A stretch of DNA of 64,000 bases from Triglochin maritima (lineage: Eukaryota; Streptophyta; Magnoliopsida; Alismatales; Juncaginaceae): assembly GCA_963682175.1 (NCBI GenBank), contig OY821775.1, positions 38,252,053-38,316,052 on the forward strand. The letters run 5' to 3'. Positions 10,023-20,295 of the stretch are shown in pieces; position 1 is the stretch's first letter; each line of letters opens with the position of its first letter. The position numbers and the translations under genes were made by a program. The notes under the pieces were generated by a model. It was not told the DNA's origin and did not search any database. It saw only the letters and a list, made by a program, of their open reading frames with translations.

Positions 10023-12830
10023 TCAAGGAACATCAAATGAGAACATCAAGTCATGAGGACCAGAGACTTGCCGAGATGGGCAAACTCCACTGGTACTCTG
10101 AGGTGTCATGAGGGGTGAAAGGTCAAAGCTGAAAGGCTCGAACCCCTCATGATATTGGTTGGGTGTGGGCAACAAAGAATGAAGTTGTGTTGCCTCACTA
10201 GGGTTTAATTGCTCATCGAACAAAACCCTCCAACCAATAGGCGGGTGCATCGGAATGAGTTCCTCAGGCTCATTCGATGGATGCAGCAGACATGCATCAC
10301 TAAGAATGGGGTTTCTCCCCAAGTCATCCAACAAGGACCTCCCACCATCATTTAGATCATCAAGCATAAGCTCGGTCATAGGTGGGTCCTTGTTGGAGTC
10401 AATATGAAGCTCAAATGGCTCAATGGCCATGGGACATGAGGTAGAGACACCTTCTGGTATAGGCATATGATGAGGTGTCTCACTCTCACTAGTACTCTCA
10501 ACTGAATCATGCAACGAACACTCCCTTTGGACATTCATGTTCGAGGCCAGCTCACTCTGTTGCATTGCGAAGACAGGCAATGAGTTTTCGCTGGGCCCAC
10601 GAACATTCTCAACGGGTTGCATTGGTGTTAGGGGTGTTCGTTGATTTTGTGGTGCTTTCTCCAATTGGCGGATGAGATTTAGATTTAAAGGTTCATCCAT
10701 GGGTTCCTGTTGCTTACCAGAGTTGAACACATGAAACTCGGCACTCATGTTACCAAATGAGAGCTTCATGAGACCATTTCTACAATTAATCAAGGCATTG
10801 GAGGTTGCCAGAAATGGTCTACCCAAAATCAAAGGTATTTGAGAGTGAGTGTTCGCAACAGGATTGGTATCGAGGACAACAAAATCGACTGGAAATATAA
10901 AATCTCCAACTTTGATAAGCACGTCCTCGATAATCCCCATGGGAATACGAATGGATCTATCCGCCAGTTGGAGGGTGATCTTAGTTGGTTTCAATTCTCC
11001 CAAGTTCAACTGTTGATAAACAGAGAATGGGAGGAGGTTGACCGCTGATCCTAAATCAAGCAAAACATTGCTCAATCTAGTGTCCCCTATCGTACACTGA
11101 ATAGTAGGACACCCAGGGTCCTTGTATTTTGTGTAGGTGGGATTGGACAAAAGAGAGCTTATATTTGCAGCCAAGAATGCTTTCTTAGGAACATTGATCT
11201 TCCTCTTGGTTGTGCAGAGATCCTTCAACACTTTGGCATATTGAGGTATTTGTTGGATGACATCCAACAAGGGGATGTTAACCTTCACTTGCTTAAACAC
11301 CTCTAATATCTTGTCCATGTTGTCACTCTGCTTTTTGTTTAACCTACTTGGATAGGGAGCTTTTGGCAGGTAGGTTTTCTGCTGTGCCTGAGAAGAAAGC
11401 TTTGGTGTATTACCCTCACCCTCAGCTTCTTCTTCACCACCATTCCCACTGAGGGGCTGCATAGATGGTGGTGGGTGTGGCAAGGAAATGTGATTGTCAA
11501 CCTGTTTTCCATTCCTTAAGGTCACAATGGAATTGACATGGTGAACAGGTTCCTCCACATGGTTCACTTGCCTCCCCCGAGGTACCACATTCTCATTTTG
11601 CATTTGTTGTTGTTGGTACATGCGGGGGTTAGCCTCAGGCTGGCTAGGAAAAGACCCTCTCTCTCTCTCATGTACAGACTGAGCCAATTGGCCCATCTGA
11701 AGCTCTAGAGATTTCATGGTCTGCTGATTTGAAGTGAGAACTTGACTCGTGGTAGACATAAAATTTTTCATTGAGTTTTCAAGTCCACGAGTCAAGGTCT
11801 CAAGCGAATTGAATCGGGTTTCCATATTATTGGAATTTGGGAAACCCGATGGATTGGTGGTTTGCGCTTGGGGTGGCTGATAGGAATGTGCATGCATGGG
11901 AGGTTGGTGTGATTGGTAATGTGGTCTAGAGGAGTTGGAAGGACCACCCGGGGCATTAGTTTGGTTCCATGAAAAATTGGGGTGGTTCCTCCATCCAGGA
12001 TTATAAGATGATGAGTATGGGTCATTCCTGGCTCTATCATAGACGGCGTTGACACGCTCCATCTCAGGAGGAATGGACTCACACTCGCTTTCTACATGAC
12101 CTATCCTACCACATGAATGACAGGGAACTGGACCAGATGTGGACATGTGAGGTGCACTTTGTTGGTTTTGGAGCTCAATCGAATCCATACGGCGCATTAA
12201 GGCCGCCATGCGTGCCTCGGTGGCCGTAGTGGTATCGATAGCAAATACGGAACCCGATCTAGTTGAGTTTGCATTCGCGATCCTCGCTCCTATACTAGAT
12301 GATGCAGGTGGTTCCCTCACACTCTCCCATTGCATGGTTTTCTCAGCGAGGTCTTCTAGGAAGGCCCATGCCTCCCTTTCATCCTTTCCAAAGAACTCTC
12401 CTTGACACATGGACTCAATGAGCGTTCTGGACGGGATGTGAAGACCCTCATACACAATCTGACAAAGACGCCACAACTCAATGCCATGGTGAGGGCATGA
12501 GGATAGTAGCTCTTTGAACCTCTCAAGATATGCATGAAATGGTTCGGTCTCATGTTGATAGAACGAATTGATTTCGTTTCTCAATTTTTGAGTCCGATGA
12601 TTAGGAAAGTACTTCTTGAGGAATGCAGATTGAAACTCATCCCAAGTCCTAAAGGAATTCGCCTGGTTGCTGTACAACCACTTCTTGGCGTCATCCTTTA
12701 GTGCAAAAGGAACGAGCCTAAGATGGATGGAGTCTGTGCTAAGTTGTTGCAGCTTGAACATAGCACAGACCTCCTCAAATTCCCTGAGAAAGATATAGGG
12801 GTCACCTTTCCCAGTGAAATGAGGGAGCAT
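10023..12830 (-). CDS. Gag-protease polyprotein of element A, 935 aa
   Basis: This is one long open frame. Residues about 25-135 look like the retrotransposon capsid domain (KKWLYSNQ, FLKKYFP). Residues 237-250 are a CCHC zinc knuckle (CHSCGRIGHVESEC). Residues about 500-700 hold a retropepsin-like protease with active-site DLGSAVNLLP at 592-601 and ILGRPFLAT at 668-676. The DLG form of the active site is common in Athila-type elements. Residues 700-935 form an acidic tail of unknown role with PIGWRVLFDEQL near 864-875; no RT motif follows. The likely true start is upstream at 13013, but an in-frame TAA at 12842-12840 separates it. If that stop is not read through, translation would have to start at the 12830 ATG inside the gag N-terminus. 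Confidence 0.9.
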   Translation of the reverse strand: MLPHFTGKGDPYIFLREFEEVCAMFKLQQLSTDSIHLRLVPFALKDDAKKWLYSNQANSFRTWDEFQSAFLKKYFPNHRTQKLRNEINSFYQHETEPFHAYLERFKELLSSCPHHGIELWRLCQIVYEGLHIPSRTLIESMCQGEFFGKDEREAWAFLEDLAEKTMQWESVREPPASSSIGARIANANSTRSGSVFAIDTTTATEARMAALMRRMDSIELQNQQSAPHMSTSGPVPCHSCGRIGHVESECESIPPEMERVNAVYDRARNDPYSSSYNPGWRNHPNFSWNQTNAPGGPSNSSRPHYQSHQPPMHAHSYQPPQAQTTNPSGFPNSNNMETRFNSLETLTRGLENSMKNFMSTTSQVLTSNQQTMKSLELQMGQLAQSVHERERGSFPSQPEANPRMYQQQQMQNENVVPRGRQVNHVEEPVHHVNSIVTLRNGKQVDNHISLPHPPPSMQPLSGNGGEEEAEGEGNTPKLSSQAQQKTYLPKAPYPSRLNKKQSDNMDKILEVFKQVKVNIPLLDVIQQIPQYAKVLKDLCTTKRKINVPKKAFLAANISSLLSNPTYTKYKDPGCPTIQCTIGDTRLSNVLLDLGSAVNLLPFSVYQQLNLGELKPTKITLQLADRSIRIPMGIIEDVLIKVGDFIFPVDFVVLDTNPVANTHSQIPLILGRPFLATSNALINCRNGLMKLSFGNMSAEFHVFNSGKQQEPMDEPLNLNLIRQLEKAPQNQRTPLTPMQPVENVRGPSENSLPVFAMQQSELASNMNVQRECSLHDSVESTSESETPHHMPIPEGVSTSCPMAIEPFELHIDSNKDPPMTELMLDDLNDGGRSLLDDLGRNPILSDACLLHPSNEPEELIPMHPPIGWRVLFDEQLNPSEATQLHSLLPTPNQYHEGFEPFSFDLSPLMTPQSTSGVCPSRQVSGPHDLMFSFDVP

Positions 12831-12839
12831 GGAAATGAA

Positions 12840-13013
12840 TTAAGGCTTAACCTCAAAATGGTTCCCATTAGCCTCTGGTAATACGATGCATGAGGGTAGA
12901 GCTGTACGGCTCGGGTAGCATCGATCACGAAGAGGTATGGGAACGACAACTGGAAGCACTGGTGGAGCAGGTGGGTCTAGCAACTGCTCCTCCTCACGGA
13001 AATTAGCAGCCAT
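12840..13013 (-). pseudogene. N-terminal part of element A Gag, cut off by a TAA stop
   Basis: From an ATG at 13013, 57 codons (MAANFREEEQLL to GNHFEVKP) end in TAA at 12842-12840, in the same frame as the 935-residue protein. NHFEVKP is close to the NNFE-KP stretch usual just before the capsid in Athila-type Gag, so this is the proper N-terminus. The frame is open further up, to 13157. Whether the stop is a disabling mutation or is read through cannot be decided from one copy. Confidence 0.75.
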
Positions 13014-14194
13014 TGGACCCGAACTATGTGCGACACGAGAGGAGGGAGGTGTCGAGAACTCGATGACCGAAGCCGGATCGACAACGTTCCTCGTCAAACG
13101 ACCACTCTCGTCTCGTGTCCACGAAAGCATGCACAAAGGTGCACACACAAACCACAATTTTTTTTCAAAGAATGTACGTAGGGGAGAAGACGGGGGAACA
13201 CAGGAGAGAAAGAATGACTCAGGAGAGAAGGGAAGAAGTCCTTAAGCTACGACGGATGGGTACAGGTAGAAGCACACAAGGAAACAAGGCTCAAGCAATC
13301 CTAAGGTCGCTATAGGTCCTTACAGCTAGACGACGCCTAACTGCGAGGTCACACGGCCTCAACACGCCTCACCTCCCTACAAGGAGGACTACAAAGCCCA
13401 GCAAGTGAGCCAAGATCCGGGGATCTCGTCTCTCCTACTATCGACAAAGTGGGCAACGCCGATCAGGTCATGACGGTCAGGACCGGATCACTCTCCTAAT
13501 GCGTCCAAGATCCTTAGGGCCAATGTCTACTTGATTTTAAAATTAGGCTCTTGATTAGTGCAGTTTTTGGGGCGAAGGAAAGGGTGATGAAATCCCCCAC
13601 CTTATCTTTTACGGGACAGCCCCTCCTTAGTAGCGTTTTGGAGTCCTAAATCTAGCAATCAACACTCCAAACAACTCTCAACTCACACTTGTTGCAATGC
13701 ACTTCCTACTAACTAATGCATGTTCATACGAAATGCATGAATGAGAGTAGAAGGTGCGTACCTCACGCCAGCTCTCAGCAACAGAAAATAAAGCTAAGAT
13801 AAAAGACAATCTAAGTGCCTAAGTCACATACATGATGCATGGCCTAAACAAAAAGAATGCCTAATCTTTTGCTTTGAGTTTTAGGGTCCAAGTTGCTTAA
13901 AGGAGGTTGATTATGGATCTGGGAACACACTATAAGTCAAAACATGCCAAATTAAATCCCAGATCACTACATCAATTATGAAAACCAACCAAAGAAATAC
14001 GAGAGCGAGTTGAGCTTACCAGACCGCCAATTGGCGGTCTCAGGCCGCTGATTGGCGGTCTACAGTGCCCAGCTTGCTTCAAAATTTCTCCAGGTGCTCC
14101 TCCTGACCACGCCACGTCTCCTGAAACAAAGCAAAACTACAACACAAAAATTAAATCCACTCGAATCGTCCAAACAAGAGTCTGGACTGACACC
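13014..14194 (-). mobile_element. Leader of element A, between primer-binding site and gag
   Basis: About 1.2 kb without a convincing frame. Parts match the leader of element B: the complement of about 13570-13620 corresponds to 22635-22690 (AAAGATAAGGTGGGGGATTT). Conservation in a non-coding leader suggests RNA functions such as packaging. The palindrome pair at 14022-14060 lies here. Confidence 0.75.
14022..14060. promoter_or_regulatory. Paired 18-bp palindromes in element A leader
   Basis: GACCGCCAATTGGCGGTC at 14022-14039 and a near-copy at 14043-14060. The pair lies 134 bp inside the primer-binding site; element B has its pair at nearly the same distance. Position between primer-binding site and gag is where retroviral RNA dimerisation signals lie. 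That comparison is inference. Confidence 0.7.
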
Positions 14195-14212
14195 TCCCCG
14201 GCAACGGCGCCA
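14195..14212 (-). promoter_or_regulatory. Primer-binding site for tRNA-Asp
   Basis: On the minus strand, TGGCGCCGTTGCCGGGGA is fully complementary to the 3' end of plant tRNA-Asp including CCA. It lies 6 bp from the 5' LTR end. Confidence 0.95.
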
Positions 14213-14218
14213 AAAACT

Positions 14219-15623
14219 TGTTGATCGTTTTATATTTCTACCGCAAGTGCACGGCCGCGATGAAGCGGTGGCAAGTACGGGTCGTCCTCAGGGAGGTGAG
14301 CTCGCTCTTGTTTATCAGAAATCAAGTGGCAAAGATTGGGGGAGAAAGATTGATTAAGCTACTCTACACTAAAATATGCTAAGAAGTATGAAATGCGAAC
14401 GAAAGGAACACACAATGAACTAACAACTAAGCTAGAGAAACTTGATACTATGCAGGAATCAATAAGAGAGAGACCCCTTAAGGGGTGGAGTGACTACACA
14501 TACACAATAAGGAGGCAAGAAGATCTTCCTATAGGCACAAGTGTAGGTAGTGTTTGCATGTATGGGAGGTGTCTACTTATCATGGCAAATCTCATCAATT
14601 AAATCACTAACCTATTTTGATTAACATTCATACATACAAGCTGGTTATTTAAGAGACTAAACAAGCATGGGAGGTGTCTACTTATCATGGCAAAACCCAT
14701 CTAGTGAAGTGTTCTATTCTAACAAGCAAGCATGCATTCATATTAATAAACACATTTCATAATAAACATTCATCCTTCCTTAATTGCATATATGATAATC
14801 ATCTCCACCCCCCAAAAGGGGAGTGGTTTTACTCACTAAACATTATACTAGTTATTAAGCTAAGTAAAGAAAACATATTAACTAAGCTACTAAAAATTAA
14901 TGAAAAGACGATTAAACTAAAACATGCATAAACAATAAAGGAAGCACAAAACAAAGCAAATTTTATTAATTGAAGACTCACAATACCAGTAGCATCTCCC
15001 TATTGAGTTTCTTGCTTCAAGGCTTCCACTTCAATTAGGGAGAATGGCCACAAGCATGGAGTAATTACAATAGGAGATGAAGAGTTCTATTTATAGGTAT
15101 GGAAAAAGCTAATCCGGGACAATCCCCCGATGTGGGACTAAACCAATACCAAAAATACACTAAGAATACACTAATACACGTGCTACAGAAAACTAGATGG
15201 ATTCTGGGCTAAATGGACCGCCGATTAGCGGTTCCAGACCGCCAATTGGCGGTCTATAAGGTTTAGATCCGTCTGGTTTTCTTTGTGGGCTTTTCTTGAA
15301 GTGTTTCTTGGTCTTGGATGCATCTGGTTGGTTTGTTGGAGCTCCGACCCGAATCCAATTGCTAAAATACTCCCCATGATGGTGTGAAGTATTCTGTTTT
15401 GCTCTTAGGTCCCTCTGTCTTGCGTTCAGGTCCTTCTGCCTTGCATCTTGGTCCCCAGATCTCACAATCCAGTCCTTTTTCCAAGCTTTTGGGTCCTTTT
15501 ATGTTTCATCTCTTCAAACCTATTTATTCCTGAAAACTAAACATAAAACTCGTCACATAGCATTGTTTAGGTGAAAGAGAATTGATATAAGATACAAATA
15601 TGAGCATGAAATGATGTCAATCA
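14219..15623 (-). mobile_element. 5' LTR of element A, 1405 bp
   Basis: Same length and near-identical sequence to 7009-8413. TATA box complementary to 15088-15095; palindromes at 15216-15254. The seven differences I counted are single-base changes near 14223, 14253, 14374, 14592, 14747, 15098 and 15537. Confidence 0.95.
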
Positions 15624-15628
15624 GGCCT

Positions 15629-15841
15629 CTTTCAAATGGATGTACGAAATGCATTCCTTGAAGGCACTTTAGAAGAAGAAGTCTACAAGACTCCTCTGGG
15701 CTATAACTTCTCTCACAATCAGGTTTTCAAACTTGACAAATCAATCGACGGATTAAAACAATCTCCCTGAGCATGGTATGCAAAACTCAGTCGCTTTCTC
15801 CTTCTATTTGGTTTTTCTAATTGCTCTGTTCATGCATCCAT
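15629..15841 (+). pseudogene. Copia reverse-transcriptase remnant, continuation of 5460-7008
   Basis: The frame reads [19 protein letters not shown] and then [11 protein letters not shown], typical of copia RT. One in-frame TGA lies between SP and AWYAKL. It ends where the CACTA terminus begins at 15842. Confidence 0.85.
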
Positions 15842-15927
15842 CACTACAGGAGAACTGGTCTTCAGCGACGGACATTAACCACTGGTGTACACATCCATCC
15901 GTTGATGTTAACCTACACCGACAGATA

Positions 15928-17415
15928 TGTTGGCTTTTTTGCCTTAATCTATGTTTTGATGATTTAATAAACCTAATCTTAATTATGATCATGTAGAGTA
16001 GCACACATATTGCATTGCATATATATTGCTTTATGCTAACCTCTACAGGTGATCAAGACTCAAGGAAGAAAGGAAATCAAGTCAAGACAAGTAATCAAGC
16101 TCAATTTGAAGACATGTATTTTGTATTTCTTTGAGTCTTTAGGAACTTGTGTATTTTGAGTATACTTGAGCTAAAATCAACTTAAACACACACTAGGTTC
16201 CTCATAGAAGTCACACACGAAATTTCACACAATTTGGACTTCAATAGATCACCCAAACTTAGATCAGAAAACACTAAACCTGAACCCTAACTGTCTGCCC
16301 ACATTCGGTCGACCGCAACATGCCGTTCGGTCGACCGGATGATCAAGTAATCCAGTTTGTGTTTCCCGGTCCAGTTTCGGTCGACCGCACCATCTCTTTC
16401 GGTCGACCGTTTGAACTTAATTTTCTGACCGTTACTTTTGTCATTTATACCCAACGGTCGTATTCGTATTAAACCAAAAATACCCCAAATACATTTCTTG
16501 TATCGGTCGACCGAGGACCATGATCAGTCGACTGTTTGTCCATCTCTTTGCAAACCCGAATCTCCTCTTGAAAAATGGTCGACCGCTAGACCTGTTTCAA
16601 TTTGTTTGTCAACCCCAAAGTGCCTGGTACAAATCGGTCGACCATTTCCCCTTAGGTGTTTGACCGATAACTTAAGTGTACCTAAGTCGTAGCGTTGGAC
16701 GGTCGACCGTTGCTTAACCGGTAGACCGAACTTAGTGCAAAACTGCCTAACGGTCGACCGTTCATCCCGATCCGGTCGACCGATTTCTTCCAGAATTGGG
16801 TCCTGCAGGTTCTGTTTTGTGTAATCACACATCAACTCTTACCCAATCAATCCCAACGGCTCTATTCTCTCTAATGCCTATATAAGGAGTTGTAAAACAC
16901 ATTTTAACACAACTCTCCCACTACAAACTTGTCCCAAACATTAGAGAGAATCCCAAAACACTCAAAGCCTCCAACTTCCACACTTTAGTCTTAATTCCAA
17001 TCCTACTCAAGTGTGCTCAAGAATTAGAGAGTGTTTCTCCACTCAAATTGTTTGTCAAAGGAAGCAAGGACTTCGGTGAAAGCCCGAAGTGTCCCTCTTG
17101 GATTGTGAGAGAAGAAAGTCAAACTCGCGAGGTTGTTCGCGGAGTTTTTATTGTAAAAGGCGTTCTCTCCCGGCCCGGAACGGGGAGTGGATAGTGAAGA
17201 CGCGAGCGGAGCTCGAAGTGTCAAGCGGAGCTTGCAAGAGAGGACGTAGGCGGTGGCCGAACCTCTGTAAAAACCCCCGGCGTCCATTGTGGTTTGCATA
17301 TTTCTTACTTGCTCGTTTAGTTGTTTAAATTCCGCTGCATATAACTCGATCGATAAAATGACTAGGTAATTAGTTTAAAAGTGATTAGTGGACCCATAAC
17401 CCACACGATCCAACA
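15928..17415 (+). mobile_element. Family-X solo LTR, copy 2, 1488 bp
   Basis: It starts TGTTGGCTTTTTTGCC and ends CACGATCCAACA with a perfect 5-bp duplication inside the CACTA subterminal region. TATA-like TATATAA is at 16879-16885. It is clearly the same family as 3911-5357 but with many small differences. It carries its own palindrome array. Confidence 0.92.
16305..16790. repeat. CGGTCGACCG palindrome array (family-X copy 2)
   Basis: About ten GGTCGACC cores in 490 bp, with variants such as AGTCGACT and GGTAGACC. Several positions match copy 1 and others differ, so individual sites have been gained or lost since the copies separated. Confidence 0.9.
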
Positions 17416-17984
17416 AGATATACATCCGTTGGAGTTACAGGCGTCAGTGTACAAGTACACCGACGGATGCACCAGCGGATAAGTGTCGTCAGAATAGTTT
17501 TTAGCGCCAATTCTCCCACCAATTTTTTGTGCTTGGTTTTCGTCAGAGAGGATAACACCGACGGATCGTCCGTCAGTGTAGGGACATCAACCAATAAATT
17601 CGTAGGTTTGTGTCCGTTGAATGAGGATATACACCGACAGATACCTACTGTTGGTGTAAGTCTCGCCGATGTACTACGATGGATATCTGTCGGTGTATTA
17701 ATAAGTGAACTTCATTTGCACCGACAGAAATCCATCGGTGTAAATTCCTCCCAGAATTCGAAACGAGCCAATTGACTATTCCCAAATTTGAATTTTTCTT
17801 GTTCAAAGAAAATGAAATGTATTCCATTCATTCACACATCCCATTCATATACATTCAAGAACTCAAGCCAAAATCAAACAATCGACAACATTCATTCATT
17901 CAAAAATGAGTTTGATTGACAAATGAGTTTGATTGATTCATTCTATACATGATAAAAGTAACAGATTAAATGCAGCGACTAAGT

Positions 17985-19200
17985 CGTCAAACCTCCCGTT
18001 CCTGCTCTGCCTGCAACCCCGTGATCACCATCTCGTCTCGACGGTGGCAGCGGTGTGCAAAGAGGGGTGACATCGTGATCCTGCACATTTCAAACATTAT
18101 AAATTATTTGACATAAACCAATAAATGTGACATTTTAACGAAACAATGTGTAGATTACCTCGCTCGTGTAACCTGCTTTCTCGAGCAGAAAGTTTATTTG
18201 AAGTTGCATCTTACTGAGCACAGATTCCACCATCTTCAGCTTATCTTGAGCCATCGCAAGCTCACTACTACGTGCTTCAACTCCGTAGTTGCTTCGTCGT
18301 TCCACTCCACGTCCGCTCTGGCACTACGTTCTGCTTAGCTTGGCATCCCACGAGCCCCGTACATATCTGTAGGCATGACGTAGCTAGAATACATATGTAC
18401 CCATCCATGTCTGTCGCCCAACACAGTGTCAACCAGATCATCAGGAGTGACCGAGGTGATAGAGCCCTGAGAGCTCGTCTCACCCGATCCTCTCATAGTC
18501 TCAAACTGTTGTTCAAATAAAACATTTCAATAGTTAGACTTCAATACAAACGTGAAACATAGTAATAATTCTAAATTAATATACATGTAATTAAAATTTA
18601 TAAACAACGACTCGAGCGGCTTCTGGATGGTTCATGTTGTTAAGTTTAATCCACATGTCTGTCCGTGTGGGCTCCGGAGCACTCGGGTCTTCGGTAATCT
18701 GCAACAAAAATAAAAAAGGTGTTAAATTGCATAAAAATAAATCAAATGAATCAAATTTAGACAAAAAATTAACCAATTGCCGTCTTCTCCTTATGTCGCA
18801 TGATAGACTTTGTACCACATGTATGTGGTATAATTAGGTTCGCCTGATTTTGTTGTTGATCTCACTCTTTTTCTGCATCAAAAATTAAATATAATGTTAG
18901 TTTTCATATTAATTGAATACTATTAAAATTATTAAAGTCAAAGTATACCTGAAAAACCCCGCTGACCCAATAATCTAAAAGAGTGAACCAATGCTAGACA
19001 AAGATGCTTTGTGGCCGTCCGGCCATCCACTCCTCCCAGGTCTGTGTCGGCTCCACCTGCTTCTTATAGAGGTCAAATCTGTATTCCTTCCACTTCTTAT
19101 TTAGAGACCAATCAAGGAACAAATCCTCATCACATCTTCACCAAGATTTGAATCTCTCCTAGGAAGGAAACAACAACAAAAGGAAAGCAAGAAATCATGT
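17985..19200 (-). pseudogene. CACTA transposase-like gene (plant Ptta/En/Spm type), broken
   Basis: On the minus strand several exon-like stretches can be read. Near 19130-19010: KKWKEYRFDLYKKQVEPTQT and WEEWMAGRPQ. Near 18708-18600: ITEDPSAPEPTRTDMW. Near 18260-18159: a likely coiled coil (QDKLKMVESVLSKMQLQINF) ending at a GT donor. Near 18060-17985 is a Pro/Arg/Gly-rich tail. The order and motifs fit the accessory transposase of plant CACTA elements. The upstream exons are interrupted by the hAT element at 19378. A related 3' end is at 59990-60350. Confidence 0.65.
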
Positions 19201-19490
19201 ATACTCAAATGGCTAAAATTATAGCCTATATAATAACAACTATGTAATCGTTTATAATAGAATCAAATAATACAATCAAAAATCCCTCAACAAATTTAAT
19301 TGCCTTTTCTCCATATTTGGATAACATTCGACGTCACCTCTTCCACCACATTTTGCAACCCAATACTCCATCTTTGCTAGGGGTGTCAACGGAGCAGATA
19401 CAGACCGGATCTACCAGTATCTGTATTTGTATCCGTGGAACAAATGCTACATCTGTATCCGGATCTGTATCTGGACGGATATTAAATTGA

Positions 19491-20295
19491 AATAAGAAAT
19501 GTTATGGATTTTGGTTCATCCGCTGTTGTAGTCAAGCACCCTTTAAATCTTGTTGTGAGACATTAAGTGTAGGGGTTTTGGTTCATGTGTAGATAAGAAA
19601 TAAGTGAGTAGGTGCTCTCTCTTCTCGCACGACTCCTATCACTCGGAAAAGTAGGTCTGAAGGGACTTTGTGCCAGGTGCTTTCGAGTCATCTGACTTGG
19701 GATGCGCCGACCGAGCTCCTGTTACACGGGTGGTAGGGATTGCACTATGTGGAGATTTGGGGAAAGGTGTACGTGATAGTGTAAGTCCTCATAGGCAATG
19801 ATGCACGAAACCTGACCCTCTGGGAGAATGAAGCTCCAACTAATAAAAATACAAAAATAAAAAAATAAAAATGGTAATGCAAATAAGAACCTTAATGGAC
19901 TTTACACTTTGTATCACTTGAGGATGTTGAGTTTATCCATGTCTTTCACTTAAGTCCTTATTTAACTTGCATGAATGGTTCATTAGGCTAGGTGTGCAGA
20001 CTGAATACATATATAGAGTTGGACCGTAGAATTACCGCGTCCGGTGATCAATAAAAATGAGTCCATCGAGTCGAGTTTCTAGATTGAATAATGCATCTCT
20101 GTTCGGATTTTGTGGGTATATCCGTTGAAACCCCTCAGGAGACAACACTCCTCCTCCTTGGCGACAAGGAGGTTTAACAGATTCACGTAAGTGCAACCGT
20201 GAATCCTACGAAAGTGAGTTAGGATTTCTTGTTTTTCGTATGTGTATCTTCCTTTGTCTTGCTCGGGACTCGCAAAAGTTAGGTGTGGGGGTATT
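19491..20295 (+). mobile_element. Detached family-A 3' non-coding region and polypurine tract
   Basis: It matches the complement of 8414-9300 (GGCAATGATGCACGAAACCTGACCC) and 32031-32698. It ends in AGGTGTGGGGGTATT at the LTR start 20296. It lies upstream of the 5' LTR of element B, so it is the tail of a second family-A copy or a rearrangement product. The left junction, near 19490 in the hAT element, shows no clear duplication. Confidence 0.75.

Larger units (their letters stand above)
7009..15623 (-). mobile_element. Element A: non-autonomous Ty3-type retrotransposon with gag-protease only, 8615 bp
   Basis: Read on the minus strand the order is 5' LTR (14219-15623), tRNA-Asp primer-binding site, long leader, gag-protease frame, long non-coding region, polypurine tract, 3' LTR (7009-8413). 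I see no reverse transcriptase, RNase H or integrase, so the element would need enzymes from a related autonomous element. The tRNA-Asp primer and the DLG-type protease fit the Athila/Tat side of Ty3. The gag-only layout resembles what has been called TR-GAG in plants. The LTRs differ at 7 of 1405 positions by eye with no length change, so the insertion is recent. Confidence 0.93.
7004..15628 (-). repeat. 5-bp target-site duplication GGCCT around element A
   Basis: GGCCT at 7004-7008 and again at 15624-15628 flank the two LTRs exactly. Joining the flanks across one copy brings the two halves of the copia RT sequence back into register, which confirms the insertion boundaries. Confidence 0.95.
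15923..17420 (+). repeat. 5-bp target-site duplication AGATA around family-X copy 2
   Basis: AGATA at 15923-15927 and at 17416-17420 flank the LTR exactly. Confidence 0.92.
15842..17760 (-). mobile_element. CACTA terminus with subterminal repeats (split by solo LTR)
   Basis: CACTACAGGAGAACTGG at 15842 is a CACTA-type end. Subterminal ACCGACGGAT-type repeats in both orientations follow at 15870-15927 and resume at 17416-17760. Such repeats are transposase-binding sites in CACTA elements. The end resembles the complement of the CACTA end near 60982. The transposase-like exons at 17985-19200 read towards this end. The far end of the element was not identified. Confidence 0.75.

Noticed and set aside
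13115..13315. Plus-strand open frames opposite the element A gag start and leader
   Set aside because: They are antisense to the family-A leader and gag N-terminus, without motifs.
14195..14212. tRNA-Asp gene fragment
   Set aside because: Only the 18 bases complementary to the tRNA 3' end are present, placed 6 bp from an LTR; it is a primer-binding site.
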